56,814 nt of DNA, from the NCBI GenBank assembly GCA_040514355.1, contig JBEVCF010000137.1:1-56814 (forward strand), written 5' to 3'. Both the position numbers and the translations under genes were made by a program. Below are positions 42,173-50,894 of the stretch, piece after piece (within the stretch, counting starts at the first letter, position 1; each line of letters opens with the position of its first letter). The DNA is from Opacimonas sp040514355. GTDB taxonomy: Bacteria; Pseudomonadota; Gammaproteobacteria; Enterobacterales; Alteromonadaceae. Under the pieces are notes generated by a model that saw only the letters and a program-made list of their open reading frames with translations, had not been told where the DNA came from and did no database searches.

Positions 42173-43396
42173 ATGAGCGAATTACAATTACCTATTTACC
42201 TCGATTATTCATCTACAACGCCGGTTGACCCGCGTGTTGCTAAAAAGATGACCGAATGCCTTGAGATGGAAGGCAACTTTGGTAATCCAGCTTCTCGTTC
42301 TCACCGTTTTGGTTGGGTAGCAGAAGAAGCGGTGGACATTGCCCGTAATCAAGTGGCTGATTTAGTCAATGCTGACCCCCGTGAAATTGTATTCACATCC
42401 GGTGCGACAGAGTCTAATAATCTAGCGATCAAAGGGGCGGCAACGTTCTATCAAAAACGCGGCAAGCACATTATTACACTAAAAACAGAACACAAGGCCG
42501 TATTAGATACATGTCGTCAGCTTGAGCGTGAAGGCTTTACGGTGACTTATCTAGAGCCTGAAGCATCGGGTCTAGTCGATTTGGCAAAACTTGAAGCAGC
42601 GATGCGTGAAGACACGGTGTTAGTGACGATCATGCACGTTAATAATGAGATCGGTGTCATCCAAGATATTGCCGCGATTGGCGAATTATGTCGTAGTAAA
42701 AAAATCTTATTCCATGTTGATGCTGCCCAATCTACAGGCAAAGTGGCTATCGACTTACAAACTTTAAAAGTTGATTTAATGTCATTTTCTGCGCACAAAA
42801 CCTACGGCCCGAAAGGCATCGGTGCACTGTATGTACGTCGTAAACCACGCGTGCGTATCGAGGCACAAATCCACGGTGGGGGCCACGAACGCGGGATGCG
42901 TTCTGGTACATTGGCAACGCATCAAATCGTAGGTATGGGTGAAGCATTTGCCCTTGCAAAAGACGAGATGGAAGCAGAGAACGCGCGTATTCTCAAATTG
43001 CGTGAGCGCCTTTGGAATGGTATCAAAGACATCGAAGCCGTCTACTTAAATGGTGATTTAGAACAGCGTGTCCCGCACAACCTAAATGTATCGTTTGCAT
43101 ACGTTGAAGGTGAGTCTCTGATTATGGCGTTAAAAGACATGGCCGTATCGTCAGGTTCTGCATGTACATCAGCATCGCTTGAGCCGTCATATGTACTGCG
43201 TGCTCTAGGGCTAAATGACGAATTGGCGCACAGCTCGATTCGTTTTAGCTTTGGGCGTTTTACCACCGAAGAAGAAATAGATTATGTGATTGGCGTCATC
43301 AACAACGCCATCGATAAATTACGTGAAATGTCGCCTTTGTGGGACATGTACAAAGAAGGCATTGATTTAGACACGGTTGAGTGGGCCCATCACTAA
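42173..43396 (+). CDS. iscS: Cysteine desulfurase IscS
   Basis: PLP enzyme that takes sulfur from cysteine and hands it to IscU and tRNA-thiolation proteins. The 407 residues (E. coli 404) contain the PLP lysine in SFSAHKTYGPKGIGALYVRR and the active-site cysteine in SSGSACTSASLEPSYVLRALG; the tail WDMYKEGIDLDTVEWAHH matches E. coli. Twelve bases after iscR with GGAG. Confidence 0.97.
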   Translation: MSELQLPIYLDYSSTTPVDPRVAKKMTECLEMEGNFGNPASRSHRFGWVAEEAVDIARNQVADLVNADPREIVFTSGATESNNLAIKGAATFYQKRGKHIITLKTEHKAVLDTCRQLEREGFTVTYLEPEASGLVDLAKLEAAMREDTVLVTIMHVNNEIGVIQDIAAIGELCRSKKILFHVDAAQSTGKVAIDLQTLKVDLMSFSAHKTYGPKGIGALYVRRKPRVRIEAQIHGGGHERGMRSGTLATHQIVGMGEAFALAKDEMEAENARILKLRERLWNGIKDIEAVYLNGDLEQRVPHNLNVSFAYVEGESLIMALKDMAVSSGSACTSASLEPSYVLRALGLNDELAHSSIRFSFGRFTTEEEIDYVIGVINNAIDKLREMSPLWDMYKEGIDLDTVEWAHH

Positions 43397-43448
43397 TTCT
43401 CGATTAGTCGTACTCAAGTAGTTTAGCAATTTAGTTTACAGTATACTC

Positions 43449-43464
43449 GCCGCCGAAGGGTGGC
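43449..43464 (+). promoter_or_regulatory. Short GC-rich hairpin before iscU
   Basis: GCCGCC (43449-43454) pairs with GGTGGC (43459-43464), one G-U, around GAAG, 22 bases before the iscU ATG in an otherwise AT-rich gap of 89 bases. Just upstream is TATACT (43442-43447), a possible -10. Either an mRNA-stability element or part of a weak internal promoter; function not shown. Confidence 0.3.
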
Positions 43465-43485
43465 TCGTAAGAAAAGGTAACAGTT

Positions 43486-43863
43486 ATGGCATATAGTGAC
43501 AAAGTAATTGACCATTATGAAAATCCTCGCAATGTTGGTGGTTTTGATAAGAATGATCCTAACGTAGCGACAGGCATGGTCGGTGCACCTGCGTGTGGTG
43601 ACGTGATGAAGTTACAGTTAAAAGTAGGTGAGAATGGCATTATTGAAGATGCGAAATTTAAAACCTATGGTTGCGGTTCTGCCATTGCGTCTAGCTCATT
43701 AGTCACAGAATGGGTAAAAGGCAAAACGCTTGACGAGGCGACGCAAATTAAAAATACCGATATTGCGGAAGAATTAGCACTACCACCGGTAAAAATTCAC
43801 TGTTCAATCTTGGCGGAAGATGCGATTAAGGCAGCCGTAAAAGATTACAAAAGCAAAAACTAA
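43486..43863 (+). CDS. iscU: Fe-S cluster scaffold IscU
   Basis: Scaffold on which [2Fe-2S] clusters are built. The 125 residues hold the three ligand cysteines in GAPACGDVMK (Cys37, with Asp39), YGCGSAIASSS and HCSILAEDA, and the HscA-recognition motif LPPVK. Almost the same length as E. coli IscU (128). Confidence 0.97.
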   Translation: MAYSDKVIDHYENPRNVGGFDKNDPNVATGMVGAPACGDVMKLQLKVGENGIIEDAKFKTYGCGSAIASSSLVTEWVKGKTLDEATQIKNTDIAEELALPPVKIHCSILAEDAIKAAVKDYKSKN

Positions 43864-43887
43864 TTAAGTTATACTCAGGAGACACTC

Positions 43888-44211
43888 GTGGCGATTACCG
43901 TAACTGACGCAGCAGCAAAACGCGCATCTGATTTTTTAAAGAACAGAGGGCACGGTTTGGGCTTGCGCTTGGGCGTAAAAACCACGGGTTGTTCTGGTTT
44001 GGCTTATGTGCTTGAATTTGTCGATGAACTTAATGAAGACGATACGTTGTTCGAAGACAACGGTATCAACATTATCATTGATGGTAAAAGCTTAGTGTAC
44101 CTGGATGGTACCGAGCTCGATTTTGCTAAAGAAGGATTAAATGAAGGTTTTCAATTCAACAACCCCAATGCCAATGGTGAGTGTGGTTGTGGTGAAAGCT
44201 TCAACGTATAA
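43888..44211 (+). CDS. iscA: A-type Fe-S carrier IscA
   Basis: Delivers clusters to apo-proteins. The 107 residues have the conserved cysteines in TTGCSGLAYVLEF and the C-terminal GECGCGESF. Start is GTG, preceded by CAGGAGA; no closer ATG is in frame. Confidence 0.96.
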   Translation: MAITVTDAAAKRASDFLKNRGHGLGLRLGVKTTGCSGLAYVLEFVDELNEDDTLFEDNGINIIIDGKSLVYLDGTELDFAKEGLNEGFQFNNPNANGECGCGESFNV

Positions 44212-44241
44212 CATCCATCTCGACTAACAGGCAATCCTGCT

Positions 44242-44751
44242 ATGAATTATTTCGCTCTCTTTTCGTTGCCTGAAACTTTGGATATTGATAAGCAACAGCT
44301 AGGTCAAACCTATCAAACGTTACAACAATTAACGCACCCAGATAAGTTCAGCACCGGTAGCGAGCAAGAAAAACGCATCGCTATGCAAAAAAACTCACAG
44401 GTTAACGATGGCTATAGTGTATTAAAACACCCCTTATCGCGTGCACAACATCTACTCGCTATGCGCGGTGTTGATATCAAAGATGAGCAGCATACAATGC
44501 AAGATCCGCTGTTTTTGATGCAACAATTAGAGTGGCGAGAGGCGTTAGAAGATGCACAGAATGATGAGGATGCACTATGGGAGTTTCACGCCTCCGTTAC
44601 ACGTGATATTCAATCTGCATATCAATCTTTAGCTACAGCATTTGCTACTGATACTGATCCTCAGCAACTGGCTGACGATGTGCGTAAACTGACGTTTATG
44701 TATAAGTTTCAAGAACAAGTATCCCAACATTTAGACAAATTTGAAGATTAA
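44242..44751 (+). CDS. hscB: Co-chaperone HscB
   Basis: J-domain protein that brings IscU to HscA. The 169 residues start with the J domain (MNYFALFSLPETLDID, with HPDKF as the HPD motif), then a three-helix C-terminal domain that binds IscU. Five bases before hscA. Confidence 0.95.
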   Translation: MNYFALFSLPETLDIDKQQLGQTYQTLQQLTHPDKFSTGSEQEKRIAMQKNSQVNDGYSVLKHPLSRAQHLLAMRGVDIKDEQHTMQDPLFLMQQLEWREALEDAQNDEDALWEFHASVTRDIQSAYQSLATAFATDTDPQQLADDVRKLTFMYKFQEQVSQHLDKFED

Positions 44752-44756
44752 TTACT

Positions 44757-46628
44757 ATGGCATTATTGCAAATCGCTGAACCAGGACAAGCTGCTGCGCC
44801 GCATCAGCGTAAACTCGCGGTGGGGATTGACTTAGGCACAACCAATTCACTCGTTGCAACAGTGCGCAGTGGGCAAACTGAAACGCTGGCGGATGAATCT
44901 GGGCAGCATTTACTACCATCTATTGTGCGTTATCATGCCGGTGAAGCCATTGTGGGCATTGCTGCGCAAGCGCAAGCCAATCGTGATCCTGCAAACACTA
45001 TCGTGTCCGTCAAACGTTTTCTTGGTCGCAGTCTGCAAGATATTCAAAGCACTTGGCCCAACCTACCTTATCAATTCGTACCAGATGCAAACAACGACAA
45101 TAATATTCAAGTTCAAGTTGACGGTCAGATCAAAACCCCCGTTGAAGTATCGGCAGATATTTTGCGTTCTCTCAGAGCCCGTGCAGAAGCGACCTTGGGT
45201 GACGAGTTGACGGGGGCGGTGATCACGGTTCCAGCTTATTTTGATGATGCGCAGCGTCAAAGCACTAAAGATGCCGCACAGCTGGCAGGTTTAAATGTCT
45301 TGCGCTTGTTAAATGAGCCTACAGCTGCCGCTATTGCTTATGGACTCGATTCTGGGCAGGAAGGATTAATTGCCGTTTATGATTTAGGTGGTGGTACATT
45401 TGATATTTCCATATTGCGTTTACACAAAGGGGTGTTTGAGGTACTTGCAACGGGCGGTAACTCAGCGCTAGGCGGTGATGACTTTGACCATGCTATCGTG
45501 GCTTTGTGGTCAGCGCGTCATGGGTTTGATGCAACGGCGAATAAAACATACTACCGTGAACTGGTCTCCTTGGCGAAACATACCAAACAAGCCTTAACTA
45601 GCAGTGATACTGTCTCTCAAGTGGTAAGCTTGGGTGAGCATGAATACGATTTAAGTTTGACTGTAGATGAGTTCGAAGCGGCCATTCAACCTCTGGTGCA
45701 ACAAACAATCAAAGCGTGTCGACGCAGCCTAAAAGATGCCGAAGTCACGCCAGATGAGGTCTTGCAAGTCGTGATGGTTGGTGGTTCTACCCGTGTGCCT
45801 TTGGTACGTCGTAAAGTCGGAGACTTCTTTGGCACTGAACCATTGACTGATATTGATCCTGATAAGGTTGTTGCGCTAGGAGCTGCTACGCAAGCAGATA
45901 TTTTGGCTGGTAACAAACCCGATTCAGAAATGTTGCTGTTAGATGTGTTGCCACTGTCACTTGGCTTGGAAACCATGGGCGGCTTAGTTGAAAAAGTCAT
46001 TGGCCGCAACACAACGATTCCCGTTGCGAAAGCGCAAGAATTTACGACGTTCAAAGACGGCCAAACGGCAATGATGATCCACGTTTTACAAGGTGAACGG
46101 GAACTAGTAGAAGATTGCCGCTCCTTAGCTAAGTTTACATTGACTGGCATCCCGCCCATGACGGCTGGCGCAGCCCATATTCGCGTGACCTTTCAGGTTG
46201 ATGCGGATGGTTTGTTAAGTGTGACAGCCATGGAAAAGTCGACCGGCGTGCAAGCACATATTCAAGTAAAACCATCTTTTGGTCTCGCAGAAGAACAAAT
46301 TGCATCTATGCTAAAAGCATCGATGACGCATGCTAAGGATGACATGCAGCAACGGATGTTAAAAGAGCAACAAGTCGAAGCTGCACGGGTCATTGAAGCT
46401 TTGCAATCTGCACTTGCTGAAAGCGGTCAGACACTGTTATCTGATGCTGAGCTGAGCGAGCTAACCCAGCATATAAATACCTTAGCTGACGTGGCTAAAG
46501 GGGATGATACTGATGCAATTAAAACCGCTATCAGTGCAGTTGATGCGGCATCTCAAGCGTTTGCAACACGCCGTATGGATTATTCTATTCAACAAGCCTT
46601 GGCGGGAAAAACCGTCGATACCATTTAA
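44757..46628 (+). CDS. hscA: Fe-S assembly Hsp70 chaperone HscA
   Basis: Specialised Hsp70 that promotes cluster release from IscU. The 623 residues (E. coli 616) show the nucleotide-binding domain (VGIDLGTTNSLVATV, VPAYFDDAQRQ, AVYDLGGGTFDISIL, VVMVGGSTRVPLVR), the linker LLLDVLPLSLG near 400 and the substrate-binding domain. Within the isc operon. Confidence 0.97.
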   Translation: MALLQIAEPGQAAAPHQRKLAVGIDLGTTNSLVATVRSGQTETLADESGQHLLPSIVRYHAGEAIVGIAAQAQANRDPANTIVSVKRFLGRSLQDIQSTWPNLPYQFVPDANNDNNIQVQVDGQIKTPVEVSADILRSLRARAEATLGDELTGAVITVPAYFDDAQRQSTKDAAQLAGLNVLRLLNEPTAAAIAYGLDSGQEGLIAVYDLGGGTFDISILRLHKGVFEVLATGGNSALGGDDFDHAIVALWSARHGFDATANKTYYRELVSLAKHTKQALTSSDTVSQVVSLGEHEYDLSLTVDEFEAAIQPLVQQTIKACRRSLKDAEVTPDEVLQVVMVGGSTRVPLVRRKVGDFFGTEPLTDIDPDKVVALGAATQADILAGNKPDSEMLLLDVLPLSLGLETMGGLVEKVIGRNTTIPVAKAQEFTTFKDGQTAMMIHVLQGERELVEDCRSLAKFTLTGIPPMTAGAAHIRVTFQVDADGLLSVTAMEKSTGVQAHIQVKPSFGLAEEQIASMLKASMTHAKDDMQQRMLKEQQVEAARVIEALQSALAESGQTLLSDAELSELTQHINTLADVAKGDDTDAIKTAISAVDAASQAFATRRMDYSIQQALAGKTVDTI

Positions 46629-46640
46629 AAAGAGGGCAGC

Positions 46641-46979
46641 ATGACTCAAATTATTTTTTTACCTCATGAAGATTTGTGTCCAGATGGCGCAGTCGTAGAA
46701 GCGTCTCCAGGGACATCTGTTTTAGATGCCGCTTTGAAAAATGGCATCGGAATAGAGCATGCTTGTGAGAAAGTGTGTGCCTGTACTACGTGCCATGTGA
46801 TTATTCGAGAAGGGTTTGATTCGCTTGATGAGGGGGACGAGCTCGAAGAAGATTTATTAGATAAAGCGTGGGGACTAGAGCCTGAATCTCGTCTTGGTTG
46901 CCAAGCTATTATCAAAGATGAAGATTTAGTGGTGGAAATCCCCAAGTACACGTTAAATCACGCAGCAGAAGAGCACTAA
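46641..46979 (+). CDS. fdx: ISC-type [2Fe-2S] ferredoxin
   Basis: Electron carrier for cluster assembly. The 112 residues hold the four cluster cysteines in CEKVCACTTC (three ligands) and RLGCQA, plus IREGFDSLDEGDELEEDLLDKAWGLEPESRL as in E. coli Fdx, here quoted only in part as GFDSLDEGDE. Last gene of the operon; no iscX follows. Confidence 0.96.
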   Translation: MTQIIFLPHEDLCPDGAVVEASPGTSVLDAALKNGIGIEHACEKVCACTTCHVIIREGFDSLDEGDELEEDLLDKAWGLEPESRLGCQAIIKDEDLVVEIPKYTLNHAAEEH

Positions 46980-47050
46980 ATACAGTAAATCGTCGTGGAC
47001 AGTACGACGCTGGAGTGCGTGTTAAAAATATTAGAGTTTTACAATGGTTT

Positions 47051-47059
47051 TGGTATAAT
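47051..47059 (+). promoter_or_regulatory. Extended -10 promoter of ndk
   Basis: TGGTATAAT (47051-47059) is a perfect extended -10 box; the -35 region is poor, as tolerated by such promoters. The start would be near 47066, 46 bases before ndk. Confidence 0.55.
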
Positions 47060-47111
47060 CCGCAACCAACTTATTAGACGTCATCTGACAGCATAAATAC
47101 GGAGCCCTAAC

Positions 47112-47543
47112 ATGGCCTTACAAAGAACTTTTTCTATCATTAAACCTGATGCAGTAGCGAAAAACGTTATTGGCGCAATCTACAATCGTTTTGAGTCTGC
47201 GGGCTTAAAAATTGTTGCGTCTAAAATGGTCCACTTAAGCCGTGAACAAGCTGAAGGTTTCTACGCAGAACACAAAGAGCGTCCTTTCTTCGGTGCGTTA
47301 GTTGATTTTATGACTTCTGGTCCAGTGATGGTTCAGGTATTGGAAGGTGAAAATGCAGTTGCGGCTAACCGTGAAATCATGGGTGCAACTAACCCAGCTG
47401 AAGCCGCTGCAGGTACCTTGCGCGCTGATTACGCTGAGTCTATCGACGAGAATGCAGTACACGGTTCTGATGCTCCAGAGTCTGCTGCACGTGAAATCGC
47501 TTATTTCTTCTCTGAAGAAGAAGTATGTCCTCGTACTCGCTAA
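47112..47543 (+). CDS. ndk: Nucleoside diphosphate kinase
   Basis: Balances nucleoside triphosphates by phosphate transfer through an active-site histidine. The 143 residues match E. coli length; RTFSIIKPDAVAKNVIG at the start and the active-site His in ENAVHGSDAPESAAREI are seen. GGAG lies before the ATG and a strong terminator follows. Confidence 0.97.
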   Translation: MALQRTFSIIKPDAVAKNVIGAIYNRFESAGLKIVASKMVHLSREQAEGFYAEHKERPFFGALVDFMTSGPVMVQVLEGENAVAANREIMGATNPAEAAAGTLRADYAESIDENAVHGSDAPESAAREIAYFFSEEEVCPRTR

Positions 47544-47561
47544 GTGCATATAATGAATTAT

Positions 47562-47589
47562 AAAAGGGGAGCTATACGCTCCCCTTTTT
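47562..47589 (+). terminator. Terminator of ndk
   Basis: Eleven-base perfect arms (47562-47572 and 47578-47588) with a 5-base loop; the 3' arm ends in a T run (47585-47589). Confidence 0.85.
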
Positions 47590-47618
47590 GCCAATTTTTG
47601 GGATAAGAGATACAGATC

Positions 47619-48764
47619 ATGACGGCAGTTGCGGTTGCACCAGCAAAAAAGACCAACTTATTAGATTTAAATCGTCAAGGTATGCGGGATTTTCTGGCGT
47701 CGATAGGGGAAAAGCCATTTCGTGCAGATCAAATCATGCAATGGATTTATCACCACGGTGTCTCTGATTTTACCCAAATGAGTAATATCAACAAAGTACT
47801 CAAAGCTAAATTGCAAGAGCATGCTGAAATTGTTGCACCAGAGATCGCTTATCAACAAAACGCTAGCGATGGCACCATAAAATTTGCGCTTAAATTAGCA
47901 GGTGGACAAGAAGTCGAATCGGTATGGATCCCTGAAACGGATCGCGCCACATTATGTGTGTCGTCTCAAGTTGGTTGTGCATTGGAATGTACGTTTTGTT
48001 CCACAGCTCAACAAGGTTTCAACCGTAATTTATCCGTATCAGAAATTATTGGCCAAGTATGGCGTGTCGCTACGGCGATTGGGTTATCTAAAGATACCAA
48101 ACAACGTCCCATTACGAATGTCGTGATGATGGGGATGGGCGAACCGCTTCTCAATCTTAAAAATGTCGTACCTGCGATGGAGTTGATGATGGATGACTAC
48201 GGGTTTGGTTTGTCCAAACGTCGAGTGACACTCTCAACATCCGGTGTGGTCCCTGCTTTAGATAAGTTAGGTGAACAAATTGATGTCGCTTTGGCGATTT
48301 CCTTGCATGCTCCAGATGATGCGCTGCGCAATGAAATTGTGCCGATTAATAAAAAATATAACATCGAAACATTTTTAGCGGGGGTGCGTCGTTATTTAGC
48401 CGTTTCTAAAGCCAACCAAGGCAAAGTAACCGTAGAGTATGTCATGCTATCGCACATTAATGATAGTACTGATCAAGCGCATGAGTTAGCAAAAGTACTG
48501 AAAGATACGCCGTGTAAAATTAATTTGATCCCGTTTAATCCTTACCCAGGTTCGCCTTATTTGTGTTCCTCCAATTCACGTATTGATCGTTTTGCCAAGG
48601 TCCTAATGGCAGCGGGTTATACGGTTATGGTGCGCAAAACAAGAGGAGACGATATTGATGCCGCTTGTGGTCAATTAGTTGGGGACGTGGTTGATCGTAC
48701 TAAACGCATGCTGAAAAAACGTGAAAAAGGGCAACCAATCGCTGTCAAAATAGATAAACAATAA
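47619..48764 (+). CDS. rlmN: Dual-specificity 23S rRNA/tRNA adenine-C2 methyltransferase
   Basis: Radical-SAM enzyme that methylates C2 of A2503 in 23S rRNA and A37 in some tRNAs. The 381 residues (E. coli 384) have the N-terminal accessory domain, the cluster motif CALECTFC (C-x3-C-x2-C), MGMGEPLLN for SAM, and the late catalytic Cys in DDIDAACGQL. About 30 bases past the ndk terminator, so it likely has its own start. Confidence 0.96.
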   Translation: MTAVAVAPAKKTNLLDLNRQGMRDFLASIGEKPFRADQIMQWIYHHGVSDFTQMSNINKVLKAKLQEHAEIVAPEIAYQQNASDGTIKFALKLAGGQEVESVWIPETDRATLCVSSQVGCALECTFCSTAQQGFNRNLSVSEIIGQVWRVATAIGLSKDTKQRPITNVVMMGMGEPLLNLKNVVPAMELMMDDYGFGLSKRRVTLSTSGVVPALDKLGEQIDVALAISLHAPDDALRNEIVPINKKYNIETFLAGVRRYLAVSKANQGKVTVEYVMLSHINDSTDQAHELAKVLKDTPCKINLIPFNPYPGSPYLCSSNSRIDRFAKVLMAAGYTVMVRKTRGDDIDAACGQLVGDVVDRTKRMLKKREKGQPIAVKIDKQ

Positions 48765-48800
48765 CGTATAATCGTTAAAAGTGTTGAGAGGGATGTGGAT

Positions 48801-49778
48801 ATGCGGAAATATTGGCTCAGCGTATTATTGTTAGGGATAGTCGGTTGCTCAAGTACTATTGAAGAACGCGCAGCCAATATCACCGATCCTCTTGCGGCTG
48901 CAAAAACCCGCATTGCGTTAGGGTTATCATACCTCGAAGCAAACAATTTCAAACAAGCAAAATACAATATTGATAAGGCCTTAGGCTTTGCGCCGCGCTT
49001 TGCCAATGCCCACTTTGCGCAAGCATTCTACTTACAAACAGTCAACGAGCCAGATTTGGCTGAAAAAAGTTATCAAACTGCCTTAGATCTTGCGCCCAAC
49101 AATCCTGAAATTGCTAATTCTTATGGTGCATTTTTATGTGCGCAAGGTCGTTATACAGAAGCTAGCAAGCAGTTCAAATCTGCTATCGCACATCAAGATT
49201 ATCTTGCCACAGCAGAAAGTTACGAAAATTTAGGTTTGTGCGCGCAAGCAAAAGGGGATACGCCTGCAGCGATTAAGTATTTTCAAAAAGCATTAAATCA
49301 TCAACCCAATCGTGCCAAAACCCATTGGTTGTTGGCAGAGTGCTTTCAACAAGAAAAAGAATACAACCGCGCATTACAAGCCCTTGGGCAGTTCGAACGG
49401 ATTTCGGGTATGACGGTTGATTCGGTGTATATGACCTATGAGATAGCCAAAGCACAAAATAATACGCGTTCGGTCAATGCTTGGGCTAAGATGCTACAAA
49501 CACGCTTTCCGCAGCATCCATTGGCTAAGCAAGTGGCGACAGAAATGCAGGTCCAGGCAATAAGTGCTGAATCTATAACGGTAAATACAACCAAAATTTT
49601 AAGCCCCGATATGAGCGCATGGCGTCGTCATGTATTAGCTCGTGGTGAAACCTTATACAGGCTGTCACAGCTTTATCAAGTCAGGGTACAAGACATCATC
49701 AATTGGAATGATTTAAGCGATGTCAATCGACTAAAAGTTGGTCAAAGTTTAATTGTGGGCCCCGTACCCTCTAAATAG
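48801..49778 (+). CDS. pilF: Type IV pilus assembly lipoprotein PilF/PilW with C-terminal LysM domain
   Basis: Pilotin-type lipoprotein that places the PilQ secretin in the outer membrane. The 325 residues start with a lipoprotein signal (LLGIVGC, Cys about 16), then TPR-type helices at about 35-230 (for example ARIALGLSYLEANNFKQAKYN-like repeats and NPEIANSYGAFLCAQGRYTEA). The C-terminal 50 residues form a LysM motif (HVLARGETLYRLSQLYQV, then INWNDL and LKVGQSLIV). Ordinary PilF ends near 250, so the LysM part is an extension that may bind peptidoglycan. ATG 48801 is chosen because GAGAGG is too close to the GTG at 48795. Confidence 0.87.
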   Translation: MRKYWLSVLLLGIVGCSSTIEERAANITDPLAAAKTRIALGLSYLEANNFKQAKYNIDKALGFAPRFANAHFAQAFYLQTVNEPDLAEKSYQTALDLAPNNPEIANSYGAFLCAQGRYTEASKQFKSAIAHQDYLATAESYENLGLCAQAKGDTPAAIKYFQKALNHQPNRAKTHWLLAECFQQEKEYNRALQALGQFERISGMTVDSVYMTYEIAKAQNNTRSVNAWAKMLQTRFPQHPLAKQVATEMQVQAISAESITVNTTKILSPDMSAWRRHVLARGETLYRLSQLYQVRVQDIINWNDLSDVNRLKVGQSLIVGPVPSK

Positions 49779-49788
49779 GAAAACCTCA

Positions 49789-50892
49789 ATGAGTGAAGAC
49801 CTTAGTTCATCTGTTGCACCTGTAAGCCCTGGTGCTTTATTAAAGCAAACACGCGAAGTCAAGCAACTGTCTACGGCTGAGATTGCGCTGCGTTTACGCT
49901 TAAAAGTCACCGTGATAGAAGCCTTGGAGGCTGATGATTTCACGCAAGCTTTGTCACCTACTTTCGTAAAAGGTTATCTGCGTTCTTATGCAAAATTGCT
50001 TGAGCTAGACCCAAATGAAATCATTGGATATTACCAAATGGCATTTGGCGAGGAAGACATGAGACCGAAAAGGATGCAAAGTTTTAGTCGCAAGTTGTCA
50101 CGTGATAATATCGATTCACGTTGGCGATATGTGACTTATACGATTGTGGCGGTAGTGGCTGTTCTAGTCGCTATCTACGCGTACCAGCATAGTCAAAAAA
50201 CGTTGGTTATTGCGCAAGAAGATACGGCCCAGCAAACAATCATTGATCCCATCGCTAGCACTTCACTTGGCATGCCTGCAGAGCAAGCTACGCCTTTGGA
50301 GCAACAGCAAACGGCGGCCTCTAAAGGTGGTGATGCACCAAGTCTGGTGGCCCAGAACATACCAAATGAGGATGTGGATGCGAGTGACGATGCGACGATT
50401 GTTAAGGTTGAGCCCACTTCAGATGAAGCTGAACTACCAGTATATCCAGCGACTACACAAGCCGGGATTAATGACGTGCTCACAGCACTAGAGTCAGCCG
50501 ATCCTGATGCAAACGTCATTATTACTGACCAGGTGGATGCGGCCAGTACGCTCAATGATGCGGTACAAAATACCTTACCTAATTTGGCAACGCCTTCAGA
50601 CCCGATAACGAATGACACGAGTAGGGCAAACACCATGGCGGCCGTGGAGTTAGTGTTTCGTTTTGAAGATGATTGCTGGATTAAAATTACCGATGGCACG
50701 GGCGATGATATCGCTTACGGTGTCAAAAAAGCAGGACGAGTCATGCCAGTTTCTGGTCAACCACCTTTTTCAGTTATTCTAGGTGCACCTAAAGGTGTAT
50801 CCATTACGTATAATGGTGAGTCAGTGGATATTTCTCAATATCCGATTAATGCGACAGCCCGATTTACCTTACCCTTACAGGAAGCTATGTAG
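49789..50892 (+). CDS. rodZ: Cytoskeleton protein RodZ
   Basis: Bitopic protein that links MreB filaments to cell-wall synthesis for rod shape. The 367 residues have an HTH_25 domain (about 14-85, GALLKQTREVKQLSTAEIAL), one membrane helix at about 112-133, a long acidic Pro/Thr/Ala-rich periplasmic linker and a C-terminal DUF4115 domain (about 285-360, with DDCWIKITDGTGDDIAYG). The frame starts 12 codons earlier inside pilF, but AGGAAAA fits ATG 49789. ispG starts two bases after the stop. Confidence 0.93.
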   Translation: MSEDLSSSVAPVSPGALLKQTREVKQLSTAEIALRLRLKVTVIEALEADDFTQALSPTFVKGYLRSYAKLLELDPNEIIGYYQMAFGEEDMRPKRMQSFSRKLSRDNIDSRWRYVTYTIVAVVAVLVAIYAYQHSQKTLVIAQEDTAQQTIIDPIASTSLGMPAEQATPLEQQQTAASKGGDAPSLVAQNIPNEDVDASDDATIVKVEPTSDEAELPVYPATTQAGINDVLTALESADPDANVIITDQVDAASTLNDAVQNTLPNLATPSDPITNDTSRANTMAAVELVFRFEDDCWIKITDGTGDDIAYGVKKAGRVMPVSGQPPFSVILGAPKGVSITYNGESVDISQYPINATARFTLPLQEAM

Positions 50893-50894
50893 TT

